Assembly (NCBI RefSeq): GCF_000331735.1
Contig: NC_020126.1
Location: forward strand, 9,861,501-9,925,500
DNA from: Myxococcus stipitatus DSM 14675
GTDB lineage: Bacteria; Myxococcota; Myxococcia; Myxococcales; Myxococcaceae
Length of the DNA: 64,000 bases
Direction of reading: 5' to 3'
The notes under the pieces are model-generated. The model made no database searches and was not told the origin of the DNA. It worked only from the letters and a program-made list of their open reading frames with translations. Numbering within the stretch: position 1 is the stretch's first letter; every line of letters begins with the position of its first letter. The translations under genes were made by a program, and so were the position numbers. This document shows, in pieces, positions 17,354 to 26,901 of the stretch.

Positions 17354-19762
17354 CTACTCCGCCTTCAACGAGATGATGGGGTCCACACGGGAGGCACGCC
17401 GCGCGGGCAGCCATGTCGCCAGCAGCGCCACCATGCTCAGGAGCGCCGCGACCCCTACGAAGGTCCACGGGTCATACGCCGTCACGCCGTACAGGAGGGA
17501 CCCCAGGAAGCGGGTCAGCCCCAGCGACATCACCAGCCCCACCGCCACGCCCAGGCCCACCAGCTTCAACCCCTGGCGCAGCACCAGCAGCAGCACGTCG
17601 GAGCGGGCGGCCCCCAAGGCCATGCGGATGCCCATCTCCCGCGTGCGCCGCGTGACGGAGTAGCCGACGACCCCGGCGATGCCCAGCGCGGCCAGCAGCA
17701 GCGCCGTCCCCGCGAACAAGCCCATCAGCCAGGCCAGCAGGCTGCGCGAGCCGATGGACTCATCGACCACCTTCGAGAGCGACGTCACGCCATACAGCGG
17801 CAGGTCCGCGTCCACCGCGCGCAACTCCGCCTCCACCGCCGAGCGCACCGACTCCGGCGTCCCGGACTTCACCCGGACCACGAGCCCTCGGAAGGACCCG
17901 GGCGCCGCCGCGAGCGACCAGTAGGCCGCGGGCCGCGCGGGTGAAGAGAGGCCCCACTCGCGCAGGTCATCCACGATGCCCACCACCGTCGACCACCGCC
18001 GCTCGGGCTCCAGCGAGATGCGCTGGCCCAGCGCGTTGCCCTGCGGCCAATACACGTCCGCGAAGGTCTTGTTGATGACCACCTCCGCGGGGGCATCCAG
18101 CTCGCCGATGGTCTCGTGCAGGCGCCCCTGGAGCAGCTTCGCCTTCAGCGTGCGCAGGTAGTCCGGGCTCGCCACGCGGAAGTCCACCGCGGGCATCACC
18201 TCGCCCGGCGTCTCGGGCCGGCTCTCGAACTCCAGGCCCCGCGTGGTGATGCCACCCAGGGGCAACAGGTTGGTGAGCCCCGCTGACTCCACGCCAGGGA
18301 GCGTCTTCAGCCGCTCCAGCAGCTCGCGCTCGAAGGCCAGCTTGCGGGCGGGCTCGGCGTAGCGCGCCGAGGGCAGCGCGAAGCGCCCCGCCAGCACCCC
18401 CTCCGGCGTGAAGCCCTCGTCGACCTCATGCAGCGCGAGCAGGCTCTTCATCACCAGGCCCGCGCCCACGAGCAACACCAGCGCCAGCGCCACCTGCGCC
18501 ACCACCAGGCCCGAGCGCAGCCGCCCCGAGCGGCCACCCTCCGTGCCTCGTGAGCCCTCGCGCATCGTCGCGTTCAGGTCCGCGCGGCTTGCTTGCAGCG
18601 CGGGCACCAGGCCGAACACCAGGCCCGTGAGCAGCGACACGCCCACGGTGAAGACCACCGACGTCGGGTCCAGCCGCACCTGCGACACGCGAGGCAGCCC
18701 GTCTCCCACGAAGGCCAGGAGCGCGTCCGTTCCCCACAGCGCGAACAGGAGTCCCAGCCCACCGCCGACCACGGACAGGACCAGGCTCTCCGTGAGGAAC
18801 TGCGCCACCAGGCGCCCCCGGCTCGCGCCCAGCGCCGCGCGGATGGACACCTCGCGCTCACGCGCCGCCGCACGCGCCAGCATCAAGTTGGCCACGCTGC
18901 TGCACGCCACCAGCAGCACGAAGCCCACCGCGCCCAGCAGCAGCCACAGCGTCCCTCGCACGTCCCCCACCACCGTGTCCTCCAGCGGGGTGATGCGGAT
19001 GGACCAGCCAATCCCGTTGTAGCGAGGCTCCTGCGCCGCCATCTCCCCCGCGACCCGCGTCACATCCGCGCGAGCCTGCTCCAGCGTCACCCCGGGCTTC
19101 ATCCGCGCCAGGGCGGTGAGGGAGCGCGAGGTGCGCTTCGTGGCGTCCTCCGGCTTGAGGACGAGGGGCACGTAGAGCTCGGTGCTCTCCGGGTAGGCCA
19201 CACCGCGGGGCAGCACGCCCACCACCGTGTACGGCTCGCCGTCGAGTTGCAGGGACTTGCCCAGCACCTGGGGGTCTTCCAGGAAGACGGTGCGCCAGGC
19301 CTTGTGCGTCAGCACCACGACCTTCTGCGCACCCGCGGTCGCCTCCTCCGCGGTGAAGCCTCGGCCCAGCACGGGCGTCATGCCCAGCGTGCTGAAAATC
19401 GAGGAGGTGCCATGCACCACGCCGAAGCGCTGCGCCGCGGCGCCTCCCGTCAGCGTCATGTCCCGCCAGGAGAACGCCGCCACCGAGTCGAACACGCGCG
19501 GCAGCGTGGTGAAGTCCTGGTACTCCGGATACGAGACGGAGATGCCCTCCAGGTTGGCCTTCTGGATGTCATTGGACAGGTGCAGCAGCCGGTCCGGCTC
19601 CTCGAACGGAGGAGACGTGAGGAGCACCCCGTTCACCACGCTGAAGACGGCGCTGTTGGCGCCGATGCCCAGCGCCAGCGCGAGGACCGCCACCAGCGTG
19701 AAGCCCGGGCTCGCGCGCAGCGAGCGCAGCGTGTAGCGCAAGTCTCGAAGGAACGTCTCCAT
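17354..19762 (-). CDS. ABC transporter permease, ADOP/MacB type (permease 3 of 5)
   Basis: 802 residues from ATG 19762 (METFLRDLRYTLRSL), matching the starts of its paralogues; an upstream in-frame extension overlaps the preceding gene. Full duplicated MacB/FtsX layout. It is the closest relative of permease 2. The two differ mainly in the periplasmic domains (for example the DATKRTSRSLTALARM stretch), while the membrane-embedded parts are almost the same. That pattern fits a recent tandem duplication with change concentrated in the substrate- or partner-facing domains. Confidence 0.87.
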   Translation of the reverse strand: METFLRDLRYTLRSLRASPGFTLVAVLALALGIGANSAVFSVVNGVLLTSPPFEEPDRLLHLSNDIQKANLEGISVSYPEYQDFTTLPRVFDSVAAFSWRDMTLTGGAAAQRFGVVHGTSSIFSTLGMTPVLGRGFTAEEATAGAQKVVVLTHKAWRTVFLEDPQVLGKSLQLDGEPYTVVGVLPRGVAYPESTELYVPLVLKPEDATKRTSRSLTALARMKPGVTLEQARADVTRVAGEMAAQEPRYNGIGWSIRITPLEDTVVGDVRGTLWLLLGAVGFVLLVACSSVANLMLARAAAREREVSIRAALGASRGRLVAQFLTESLVLSVVGGGLGLLFALWGTDALLAFVGDGLPRVSQVRLDPTSVVFTVGVSLLTGLVFGLVPALQASRADLNATMREGSRGTEGGRSGRLRSGLVVAQVALALVLLVGAGLVMKSLLALHEVDEGFTPEGVLAGRFALPSARYAEPARKLAFERELLERLKTLPGVESAGLTNLLPLGGITTRGLEFESRPETPGEVMPAVDFRVASPDYLRTLKAKLLQGRLHETIGELDAPAEVVINKTFADVYWPQGNALGQRISLEPERRWSTVVGIVDDLREWGLSSPARPAAYWSLAAAPGSFRGLVVRVKSGTPESVRSAVEAELRAVDADLPLYGVTSLSKVVDESIGSRSLLAWLMGLFAGTALLLAALGIAGVVGYSVTRRTREMGIRMALGAARSDVLLLVLRQGLKLVGLGVAVGLVMSLGLTRFLGSLLYGVTAYDPWTFVGVAALLSMVALLATWLPARRASRVDPIISLKAE

Positions 19763-19769
19763 GTCGTGC

Positions 19770-22193
19770 CTACTCCGCTCGCAACGCGATGATGGGGTCC
19801 ACGCGAGTGGCCCGCCGCGCGGGCAGCCACGTCGCCAACAACGCCACGCCACCCAGCAGCGCGGCCACTCCCACGAAGGTCCACACGTCGTACGCCGCCA
19901 CGCCGTACAGCAGCGTGCGAAGCAGGTGCGCGAGCCCCAGCGACAGCACCAACCCCAGCGCGACGCCCAGGCCCGCGAGCTTCATCCCCTGGCGCAGCAC
20001 CAGCGCCAGCACCTCCGACTTCGCCGCGCCCAGCGCCATGCGGATGCCCATCTCCCGCGTGCGCTGCGCCACCGAGTAGCCGATGACGCCCGCGAGCCCC
20101 AGCGACGCCAGCAGCAGCGCCGTGCCCGCGAACAAGCCCATCAACAGCGCGGCCAGCCGGTGGTTGCCCATGGACTCGTCCACCAGCCGCGTCAGCGGGG
20201 CCACTCCGAACAGCGGCACGTCCGCGTCCAGCGCGCGCAGCTCCGACTCCACCGCCGAGCGAAGCTGCTCCGGGGAGCCCGCCTTCACGCGAAGCGCGAG
20301 CGCCAGGTTCGTCCCGCCCAGCTGCGCCAGCGAGTAATACGCCATGGGCACCATGGGCTTGTCCAAGGCCCACTCCCGCGCGTCCTCGACGATGCCCACC
20401 ACCGTGGTCCACTCACCATCGGGACGGTTGAGCTTCAGCCGCTGCCCCAGCGCGTTGCCCTGGGGCCAGTACGCGTCCGCGAAGGTCTTGTTGATGACCA
20501 CCGCGCCCGCCGCGCCCGCGCCATCCGACGCCTCGAGCCAGCGTCCCTGCCGCAGCTTGAAGCCCAGCGTGCGCAGGTAGTCCGCGCTGACGGTGCGGAA
20601 CTGCACCGCGGGCCACACCTCGTCGGGCCCCTTCGTCCGGCCGTCGATGGCGAAGCCGAACGTCATCGAGTGCCCCAGCGGCAGCAAGTTGGTGAGCCCC
20701 GCGGACTCCACGCCGGGCAGCGACGTCAGCCGCTCCAGGAGCTCGCGATGGAAGGCGCCCTGTCGCTCCGGGGTGGCGTAGCTCGTGCCGGGCAGTGACA
20801 GCTGCGCGGTGAGCACACCCTCCGGCCGGAAGCCCGGGTCCACCGACACGAGCGCCAGCAGGCTCTTGCCGAAGAGGCCCGCGCCCACCAGCAACACCAG
20901 CGCGAAGGCCACCTGCCCCACCACCAGCCCGGAGCGCAGCCGGCCCGAGCGGCTCCCCGCGGTGCCTCGCGAGCCCTCGCGCATCGCCGCGTTCAGGTCC
21001 GCGCGGCTCGCCTGGAGCGCGGGCACCAGCCCGAAGAGCAGCCCCGAGAACAAGCTCAACCCACCCGTGAAGAGGAGCGAGCGCACATCCAGCCGCACCT
21101 CCGCCGCGCGAGGGAGGCTGTCCCCCACCAGCGCGAGCAGCAGGTCCGTGCCCCACAGCGCCAGGAGCAGGCCCAGCACGCCGCCCACGAGCGACAGCAC
21201 CAGGCTCTCGGTGAGGAACTGCGCCATCAGCCGGCCGCGTCCAGCCCCCAGCGCCGCGCGAATCGACACCTCACGCTCCCGCGCCGCCGCACGCGCGAGG
21301 AGCAGGTTCGCCACGCTGCCGCACGCCACCATCAGCACGAAGCCCACCGCGCCCAGCAGCAGCCACAGCGTCCCGCGCACGTCGCCCACCACCTCGTCCT
21401 CCAGCGACTTGAGGCCGATGGTGCGCCGGCCCTGCGCGTACTTGGGATGACGCTCCGCCAGCGACTGCGACACGCGCGCCAGGTCCTGTGCCGCCGCCGC
21501 CATCGTCACGCCGGGCTTCAGCCGCGCCAGCACCTCCAGGAAGCGCGTCTCGCGCTTGTCCTCGGACGCCAGGTCCGCCGACGGCGCGAAGGGCCGGTAG
21601 AGGTCCGCGCCCGCCGGATGGGCGACACCGCTGGGCAGCACCCCCACCACCGTGTACGGCTCCCCGTCGAGTTGGAGCGTGCGCCCCAGCACCCCCGCGT
21701 CCCGCGAGAAGTGCGTCCGCCACGTCTGGTCCGTGAGCATCACGACCTTGTCGTTGCCCGGCGTCTCCTCCCCTTCCGTGAAGTTGCGGCCCAGCGCGGG
21801 CACCACGCCCAGCGTCGGCAGGAAGGACGCGGTGGCCTCCACCACGCGCAGGTGCCTCGGCGTGTCCAGCCCCGTGAGCGTGACGTCGTCGTCGGAGAAG
21901 GCCGCCACGGACGCGAAGACGCTCGGCAGCTCGCGGTACTCGCGGTACTCCACCACCGAGGACGTCAGGCCCTTGCGGCCCACGCGCCCGAAGTCGTTCG
22001 ACACGTCCACCAGGCGCTCGGGCTCGGCGAACGGCGGAGGCCGGAGCAGCACGCCGTTCACCACGCTGAAGACCGCGCTGTTGGCGCCGATGCCCAGCGC
22101 CAGCGCCAGCACCGCCACCAGCGCGAACCCCGGGCTCTTGCGCAGCGACCGCAGCGCGTAGCGCGCATCCTGAAGCAAGGTCTCCATGCGCAT
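19770..22193 (-). CDS. ABC transporter permease, ADOP/MacB type (permease 4 of 5)
   Basis: 807 residues; ATG 22193 (MRMETLLQDARYALRSL), with the second Met at 22187 as the start equivalent to the paralogues. Same helix and periplasmic-domain order as the others. Its central helix region shares long near-identical DNA with permease 5 (around 21250-21355 against 23686-23790), so permeases 4 and 5 form a second close pair. The gene begins 6 bp before the stop of permease 5. Confidence 0.87.
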   Translation of the reverse strand: MRMETLLQDARYALRSLRKSPGFALVAVLALALGIGANSAVFSVVNGVLLRPPPFAEPERLVDVSNDFGRVGRKGLTSSVVEYREYRELPSVFASVAAFSDDDVTLTGLDTPRHLRVVEATASFLPTLGVVPALGRNFTEGEETPGNDKVVMLTDQTWRTHFSRDAGVLGRTLQLDGEPYTVVGVLPSGVAHPAGADLYRPFAPSADLASEDKRETRFLEVLARLKPGVTMAAAAQDLARVSQSLAERHPKYAQGRRTIGLKSLEDEVVGDVRGTLWLLLGAVGFVLMVACGSVANLLLARAAAREREVSIRAALGAGRGRLMAQFLTESLVLSLVGGVLGLLLALWGTDLLLALVGDSLPRAAEVRLDVRSLLFTGGLSLFSGLLFGLVPALQASRADLNAAMREGSRGTAGSRSGRLRSGLVVGQVAFALVLLVGAGLFGKSLLALVSVDPGFRPEGVLTAQLSLPGTSYATPERQGAFHRELLERLTSLPGVESAGLTNLLPLGHSMTFGFAIDGRTKGPDEVWPAVQFRTVSADYLRTLGFKLRQGRWLEASDGAGAAGAVVINKTFADAYWPQGNALGQRLKLNRPDGEWTTVVGIVEDAREWALDKPMVPMAYYSLAQLGGTNLALALRVKAGSPEQLRSAVESELRALDADVPLFGVAPLTRLVDESMGNHRLAALLMGLFAGTALLLASLGLAGVIGYSVAQRTREMGIRMALGAAKSEVLALVLRQGMKLAGLGVALGLVLSLGLAHLLRTLLYGVAAYDVWTFVGVAALLGGVALLATWLPARRATRVDPIIALRAE

Positions 22194-22199
22194 GCGCTC

Positions 22200-24620
22200 C
22201 TAGTCCGCCTTCAGCGCGATGATGGGGTCCACGCGGGTGGCCCGACGCGCGGGCAGCCACGTCGCCAGCAGCGCCACGCCCACCAACACCAGGGGCACCG
22301 CGCCGAAGGTCCACGGGTCATACGTGCCCACGCCGAACAGCAGCGTGCTCAGCAGCCGGACCAGGCCCAGCGACAACATCAGGCCCACACCCAACCCCAC
22401 GCCCACCAGCCCCAGGCCCTGCCGCAGCACCAGCATCAGCACGTCGCCGCGTCCGGCGCCCAGCGCCATGCGGATGCCCATCTCCCGCGTGCGCTGCGCC
22501 ACCGAGTAGCCAATCACGCCCGAAATCCCCAGCGCCGCCAGGAGCAGCGCCGTGCCCGCGAACAGGCCCATCAGCACCGCCGACAGCCGACGCGAGCCGA
22601 TGGACTGGTCCACCCGCTGCGTCATCGACGACACGTTGAACATGGGCAGGTTCGCATCCAGCCCGCGAAGCTCGGCCTCCAGCGCCGTACGCAAGGACTC
22701 CGGCTTGCCCTGCTTCACGCGCACCGCCAGCTTCACGTACGTGAGCGGCGTCTGCGCCGCGGCGTAGTACGCCGTCGGGCGCGCGGGAGCGTCCAGGCCC
22801 CACTCGCGCAGGTCCTCGACGATGCCCACCACCGTCGTCCACCGCGAGTCGGCGCGGTGCAGCTTCACCCGCTGGCCCAGCGCATTGCCCTTCGGCCAGT
22901 AGAGGTCCGCGAAGGCCTTGTTGATGACCACCGCGCCCTCCGTCTCCGGGCCGTCCGTCTCCTGGAGCATCCGCCCGTCGAGCAGCCGCACCCGCAGCGC
23001 GCTCAGGTAGTCCGTGGTCGCGAAGCGCGTCTCCACCGCGGGCCACATCTCGCCCGGCGCTCGCTCACGTCCCTCGATGTCGAAGCTGGTGTCGGAGCGG
23101 CCACCCAAGGGCAGCATGTTCGCCGCGCCCGCCGCCTCGACTCCGGGCAGCGCCCGCACGCGTCGGAGCAACTCCTGCTGGAAGGCCCGCTTCTCCTCCG
23201 GCTTCCCATAGTTCGAGGCCGGCAGCGTCACCTCTCCCGTGAGTACCCCCTCCGGCGTGAAGCCCGCGTCCACGTTGCCCAGCGCATGGAAGCTGCGCAT
23301 GAAGAGGCCCGCGCCCACCAGCAGCACCAGCGCGAAGGCCACCTGCCCCACCACCAGCCCGGAGCGCAGCCGGCTCGACTTGCGGCCCTGCGTTCCCCGC
23401 GCGCCCTCACGCATCGTCGCGCTCAGGTCCGCGCGGCTCGACTGGAGCGCGGGCACCAGGCCGAACACCACGCCCGTCAGCACCGTCACGCCCAAGGTGA
23501 AGAGCACCGAGGTGACGTCCAGCCGCACCTCCGTCGCGCGAGGCAGCCCCTCTCCCACCATGGCCACCAGCACGTCCGTGCCCCACACCGCCAGCAGCAA
23601 CCCCAAGGTTCCGCCGACGCCGGACAACACGAAGCTCTCGGTGAGGAACTGCGCCACCAGCCGGCCGCGCCCCGCGCCCAGCGCCGCGCGAATCGACACC
23701 TCACGCTCCCGCGCCGCCGCACGCGCGAGGAGCAGGTTCGCCACGCTGCCGCACGCCACCATCAGCACGAAGCCCACCGCGCCCAACAGCAGCCACAGCG
23801 TCCCGCGCACGTCGCCCACCACCTCGTCCTCCAGCGACCGCACGGAGATGGACCAGCCCAGGTCCTTGTAGTTGCCGGGGTAGAGCGTCTCCATCTCCCG
23901 GCCCACCCGCACCAGGTCCGCCTGGGCCACGGGCAGCGTCACACCCGGCTTCAGCCGCGCCACCATGGCCAGGTAGTGGTTGCCTCGGGTCGTCTCCGCG
24001 GTCTTGTCCGCGGAAGGCGCGAAGGGCACATACACCTCCGCGCCCGCGGGGTACTCCACGCCCGGCGGCAACACGCCCACCACCGTGTACGTGTTCCCAT
24101 CCAGCTGGAGCTCGCGCCCCAGCACCTTCGGGTCCTCCGCGAAGCGCGCGCGCCAGGCCTTGTGCGTGAGCAGCAACACCCGCTCACGGCCCGGCGTCTC
24201 CTCCTCCTCGGTGAACGCGCGCCCCAGCACCGGCGACACGCCCAGCGTGGGGAACAGCGAGGCCGTGGAGAACACCGCGTGCAGCCGCTCCGGCGAGTCG
24301 CCGCCCGTGAGCGTGACGTTCTCCTCCGCGTAGACCCCCACCGAGCTGAAGACCTTGGGCATCGTGAGGTAGTCCCGGTACTCGGGCACCGACACCCAGA
24401 TGTCCTTCAGGTCCGCCTTGGCGTAGTTGCCCCAGACGTGCACCAGCCGCTCCGGCTGGGAGAACGGCGGCGGCTTGAGCAGCACGCCATTCACCACGCT
24501 GAAGACCGCGCTGTTGGCGCCGATGCCCAGCGCCAGCGCGAGCACCGCGACCACGACGAAGCCGGGGCTCTTGCGCAGCGTACGCAGCGCGTATCGGACG
24601 TCCTGGAGAAAGGTTTCCAT
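22200..24620 (-). CDS. ABC transporter permease, ADOP/MacB type (permease 5 of 5, first in the operon)
   Basis: 806 residues, METFLQDVRYALRTLRKSPG at the start. The first hydrophobic helix, two large periplasmic domains and a final RTREMGIRMALGAGRGDV helix group are all present, and no truncation or frameshift was seen. It follows the first ATPase gene by 34 bp and is the nearest permease to the adaptor and ATPase, so it may be the ancestral partner from which the tandem copies arose (inference). Confidence 0.87.
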   Translation of the reverse strand: METFLQDVRYALRTLRKSPGFVVVAVLALALGIGANSAVFSVVNGVLLKPPPFSQPERLVHVWGNYAKADLKDIWVSVPEYRDYLTMPKVFSSVGVYAEENVTLTGGDSPERLHAVFSTASLFPTLGVSPVLGRAFTEEEETPGRERVLLLTHKAWRARFAEDPKVLGRELQLDGNTYTVVGVLPPGVEYPAGAEVYVPFAPSADKTAETTRGNHYLAMVARLKPGVTLPVAQADLVRVGREMETLYPGNYKDLGWSISVRSLEDEVVGDVRGTLWLLLGAVGFVLMVACGSVANLLLARAAAREREVSIRAALGAGRGRLVAQFLTESFVLSGVGGTLGLLLAVWGTDVLVAMVGEGLPRATEVRLDVTSVLFTLGVTVLTGVVFGLVPALQSSRADLSATMREGARGTQGRKSSRLRSGLVVGQVAFALVLLVGAGLFMRSFHALGNVDAGFTPEGVLTGEVTLPASNYGKPEEKRAFQQELLRRVRALPGVEAAGAANMLPLGGRSDTSFDIEGRERAPGEMWPAVETRFATTDYLSALRVRLLDGRMLQETDGPETEGAVVINKAFADLYWPKGNALGQRVKLHRADSRWTTVVGIVEDLREWGLDAPARPTAYYAAAQTPLTYVKLAVRVKQGKPESLRTALEAELRGLDANLPMFNVSSMTQRVDQSIGSRRLSAVLMGLFAGTALLLAALGISGVIGYSVAQRTREMGIRMALGAGRGDVLMLVLRQGLGLVGVGLGVGLMLSLGLVRLLSTLLFGVGTYDPWTFGAVPLVLVGVALLATWLPARRATRVDPIIALKAD

Positions 24621-24654
24621 GGAGGAGGGGGTCTTGCGTGGGAGGGGGAGAGGC

Positions 24655-25422
24655 TCAGCGACGCTGCTCGTCCTGGACGATGCGCCCGTCGAACAGGCTC
24701 ACCGTGCGCGTGGCGGTGCGCGCGTGCGCCGGGTCGTGCGTCACCATGCAGATGGTGGCACCGCCCTTGTGCAGGTCCGACAGGAGCTGCATCACCGCCT
24801 CGCCGTTCTTCGAGTCGAGGTTGCCGGTGGGCTCGTCCGCCAGCAGGATGAGCGGGTCGCCCGCCACCGCTCGCGCCACGGCGATGCGCTGCTGCTGACC
24901 ACCGGAGAGCTGCCCCGGCATGTGCCGCGCCCGGTGCGCCATGCCCACGCGCTCCAGCGCGCGCTCCACCCGCTGCTTGCGCTCGGCGGCGGGCATGCCC
25001 CGGTACGTCAGGGGCAGCTCCACGTTCTCGAACACCGTCAGGTCGCCAATCAGGTTGAAGCTCTGGAAGATGAAGCCGATGTGCCGGTTGCGCACCAGCG
25101 CCCGGTCCGACGCGGACAAGTCCAGCACGCTCTTGCCGTCCAGCAGGTACGTGCCGCGCGTCGTCGTGTCGAGCAACCCCAGCACCGCCAAGAGCGTGGA
25201 CTTGCCGGAGCCGGACGGGCCGACGATGGCCACCCACTCGTTCTGCCGGATGTTGAGGTGGATGTTGGAGAGCGCGTGGGTCTCCACCTCCTCCGTCTCG
25301 AACACCTTCGTCAGCCCCTCCAACTGGATGAGCGACTTGCCCGGGTCCACCTTGGGCGTCTCCGCCAACACCACCGCGTCCCCAGGAGCGGGAGTTTCCA
25401 CACTGTTCGTCGTCGTCGTCAT
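24655..25422 (-). CDS. ABC transporter ATP-binding protein, MacB/LolD type
   Basis: 255 residues from ATG 25422, which overlaps the stop of the adaptor gene as ATGA; this coupling decides the start. After a 35-residue Thr/Pro leader, the nucleotide-binding domain has canonical motifs: Walker A GPSGSGKS, Q-loop FIFQSFNLIG, signature LSGGQQQRIAVARA, Walker B LILLADE, D-loop NLDS and H-loop THDP. It should energise one or more of the five permeases. In contrast to the second ATPase of this operon every motif is standard. Confidence 0.9.
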   Translation of the reverse strand: MTTTTNSVETPAPGDAVVLAETPKVDPGKSLIQLEGLTKVFETEEVETHALSNIHLNIRQNEWVAIVGPSGSGKSTLLAVLGLLDTTTRGTYLLDGKSVLDLSASDRALVRNRHIGFIFQSFNLIGDLTVFENVELPLTYRGMPAAERKQRVERALERVGMAHRARHMPGQLSGGQQQRIAVARAVAGDPLILLADEPTGNLDSKNGEAVMQLLSDLHKGGATICMVTHDPAHARTATRTVSLFDGRIVQDEQRR

Positions 25423-26663
25423 CGCAGCCTCACCCGCTCGACCGCGTCCCACGCGGCCATGTCCGAAAGCACCACCTGGTCACCCTCCGCCAGGCCCTGA
25501 AGAACCTCGACGGCATTCACCGAGCCCCGGCCCAGCTGCACCGGCACCCGCACCGCCTCCTCACCCCCGGGAATCAGCCGGAACAGCGCCATCGTCCCGT
25601 TGGGCTGAGCCCCCGCCGGGCGGCCCACCGACAGCACGTTGGCCAGCCGCTCCAACTCCACGGTGCCCTCCACCGTGAGGTCCGGCCGCGCGCCCTTGGG
25701 CAGCTCCGCCGGCAGCGACACCTCCACCCGCACCGTGCCCTGGCTGGCCGCGGGCGCCACGCGGGCGACCGTGCCCTCCACCACCCCGTTGCGCGTGTCC
25801 ACGAGCGCCTTCTGTCCCGGCTGGATGTCGCGCGCCTGCGTCTCCGCGATGCGCAGCTCCGCCTTCAGCCGCTCGGGCTTGACCACCTTCGCCAGCAGCA
25901 CGCCGGGCGTCACCCACTGGCCCAGCTCCAACGGAAGCTCCTGCAGCACGCCGTCCTCACCCGCGAGCACCTTCATCGACTCCACCTGCGTACGTCGGAA
26001 CCGGGCCACCGCTTTCAATCGGTCGACCTGTCCCTGCTGCGCCGCCATCTGGTCGCGCATGCTGGTCGTCACGACATTCAGCTTCTTGCGCTCCAGCTCC
26101 AGCCGCCGCGTCAGCTCGCCCGCCCTGTCGCCCGCCTGCTTCGCCTCCATGTCCGCGATGAACGCCTTCTCCAAGAGCGTGGTGTTCGCCTGCGCGCGGC
26201 GCTCCGCGTCGGAGGAGTCCGTGGTGAGCGTGGCCACCGCGGCCTCCTGCGCCAGCCGCTGCGTCTCCAGCGTCATGCGCATCTGGATGAGGTCCGCCTC
26301 CGCGCTGGCCAGCTGCCGCTCCGCCTCCAGCATCTGGAGCTGCACGTCCGGGTTGGACAGCTCCATGAGCAACGTGTCGGCCTTCACCTGCGCGCCGGGG
26401 CGCACGTGGATGCGCTCCACCCGGCCCGCCGTGTCCGCCGTCAGCCAGCGGATGTACTCGGGCACCAACGTCCCCGCGCCCTTCACCTGGCGCACCATGG
26501 GGCCCCGCTTCACCGTGTCCAACCACACCGAGGCCCGGTCCACCGACGGCGCCGCCGGCTTCAGCCGGCCCAGTCCCACCGTGACGAGAATCAGTGCGAG
26601 TGCACCACCAATGGCGAGCAACCAGGGCTTGCGGCGCGGCTTCTTGGGCTTGGGAATGTCCAC
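25419..26663 (-). CDS. HlyD/MacA-type periplasmic adaptor (membrane fusion protein)
   Basis: 414 residues from GTG 26663. A positively charged N-terminus (KPKKPRRKP) and one helix (about 15-35) anchor it in the inner membrane. A lipoyl-like half-motif, a long coiled-coil hairpin (about 110-225, many Gln, Glu, Arg and Ala), the second lipoyl half and beta-barrel domains follow. Such adaptors link an inner-membrane ABC pump with an outer-membrane channel. No TolC-like channel gene lies in the window, so that part must be encoded elsewhere. It is the first gene of the apparent ten-gene operon ending at 8929. Confidence 0.87.
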   Translation of the reverse strand: MDIPKPKKPRRKPWLLAIGGALALILVTVGLGRLKPAAPSVDRASVWLDTVKRGPMVRQVKGAGTLVPEYIRWLTADTAGRVERIHVRPGAQVKADTLLMELSNPDVQLQMLEAERQLASAEADLIQMRMTLETQRLAQEAAVATLTTDSSDAERRAQANTTLLEKAFIADMEAKQAGDRAGELTRRLELERKKLNVVTTSMRDQMAAQQGQVDRLKAVARFRRTQVESMKVLAGEDGVLQELPLELGQWVTPGVLLAKVVKPERLKAELRIAETQARDIQPGQKALVDTRNGVVEGTVARVAPAASQGTVRVEVSLPAELPKGARPDLTVEGTVELERLANVLSVGRPAGAQPNGTMALFRLIPGGEEAVRVPVQLGRGSVNAVEVLQGLAEGDQVVLSDMAAWDAVERVRLR

Positions 26664-26675
26664 GACGGCCCCTAG

Positions 26676-26691
26676 AGCGAGCCGCGTGCCA
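26676..26691 (-). promoter_or_regulatory. Candidate sigma-54 (-24/-12) promoter for the transporter operon
   Basis: Read on the minus strand, 26691-26685 is TGGCACG, followed by four bases and TCGCT (26680-26676). The consensus is TGGCACG-N4-TTGCW, so there is one mismatch, in the -12 box, and the GG-GC spacing is correct. The predicted start site would be about 26665, only a couple of bases before the GTG start of the adaptor. That would make an almost leaderless mRNA and argues for caution. The rest of the 238-bp divergent gap (26664-26901) shows nothing else I can name. Confidence 0.35.
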
Positions 26692-26901
26692 ACCGGTCAA
26701 CGCAATGCAACCCCCAGGAATTGCTGGGGACTCCAGCACCCTCTCCCCAGGGCGTGCCCGGTTCCGCGAAGCGATGTCCCAGAAGCGAACAACACCATCG
26801 GTGGGTGGATCATCCTCGTTTCCAGTTAAAACAAGCCTGCCCGCCGGGATTGATTCATCGCTTGTCCCTCCAGGAAACGTCGGAAGTAGGCTGCGCCGCC
26901 C

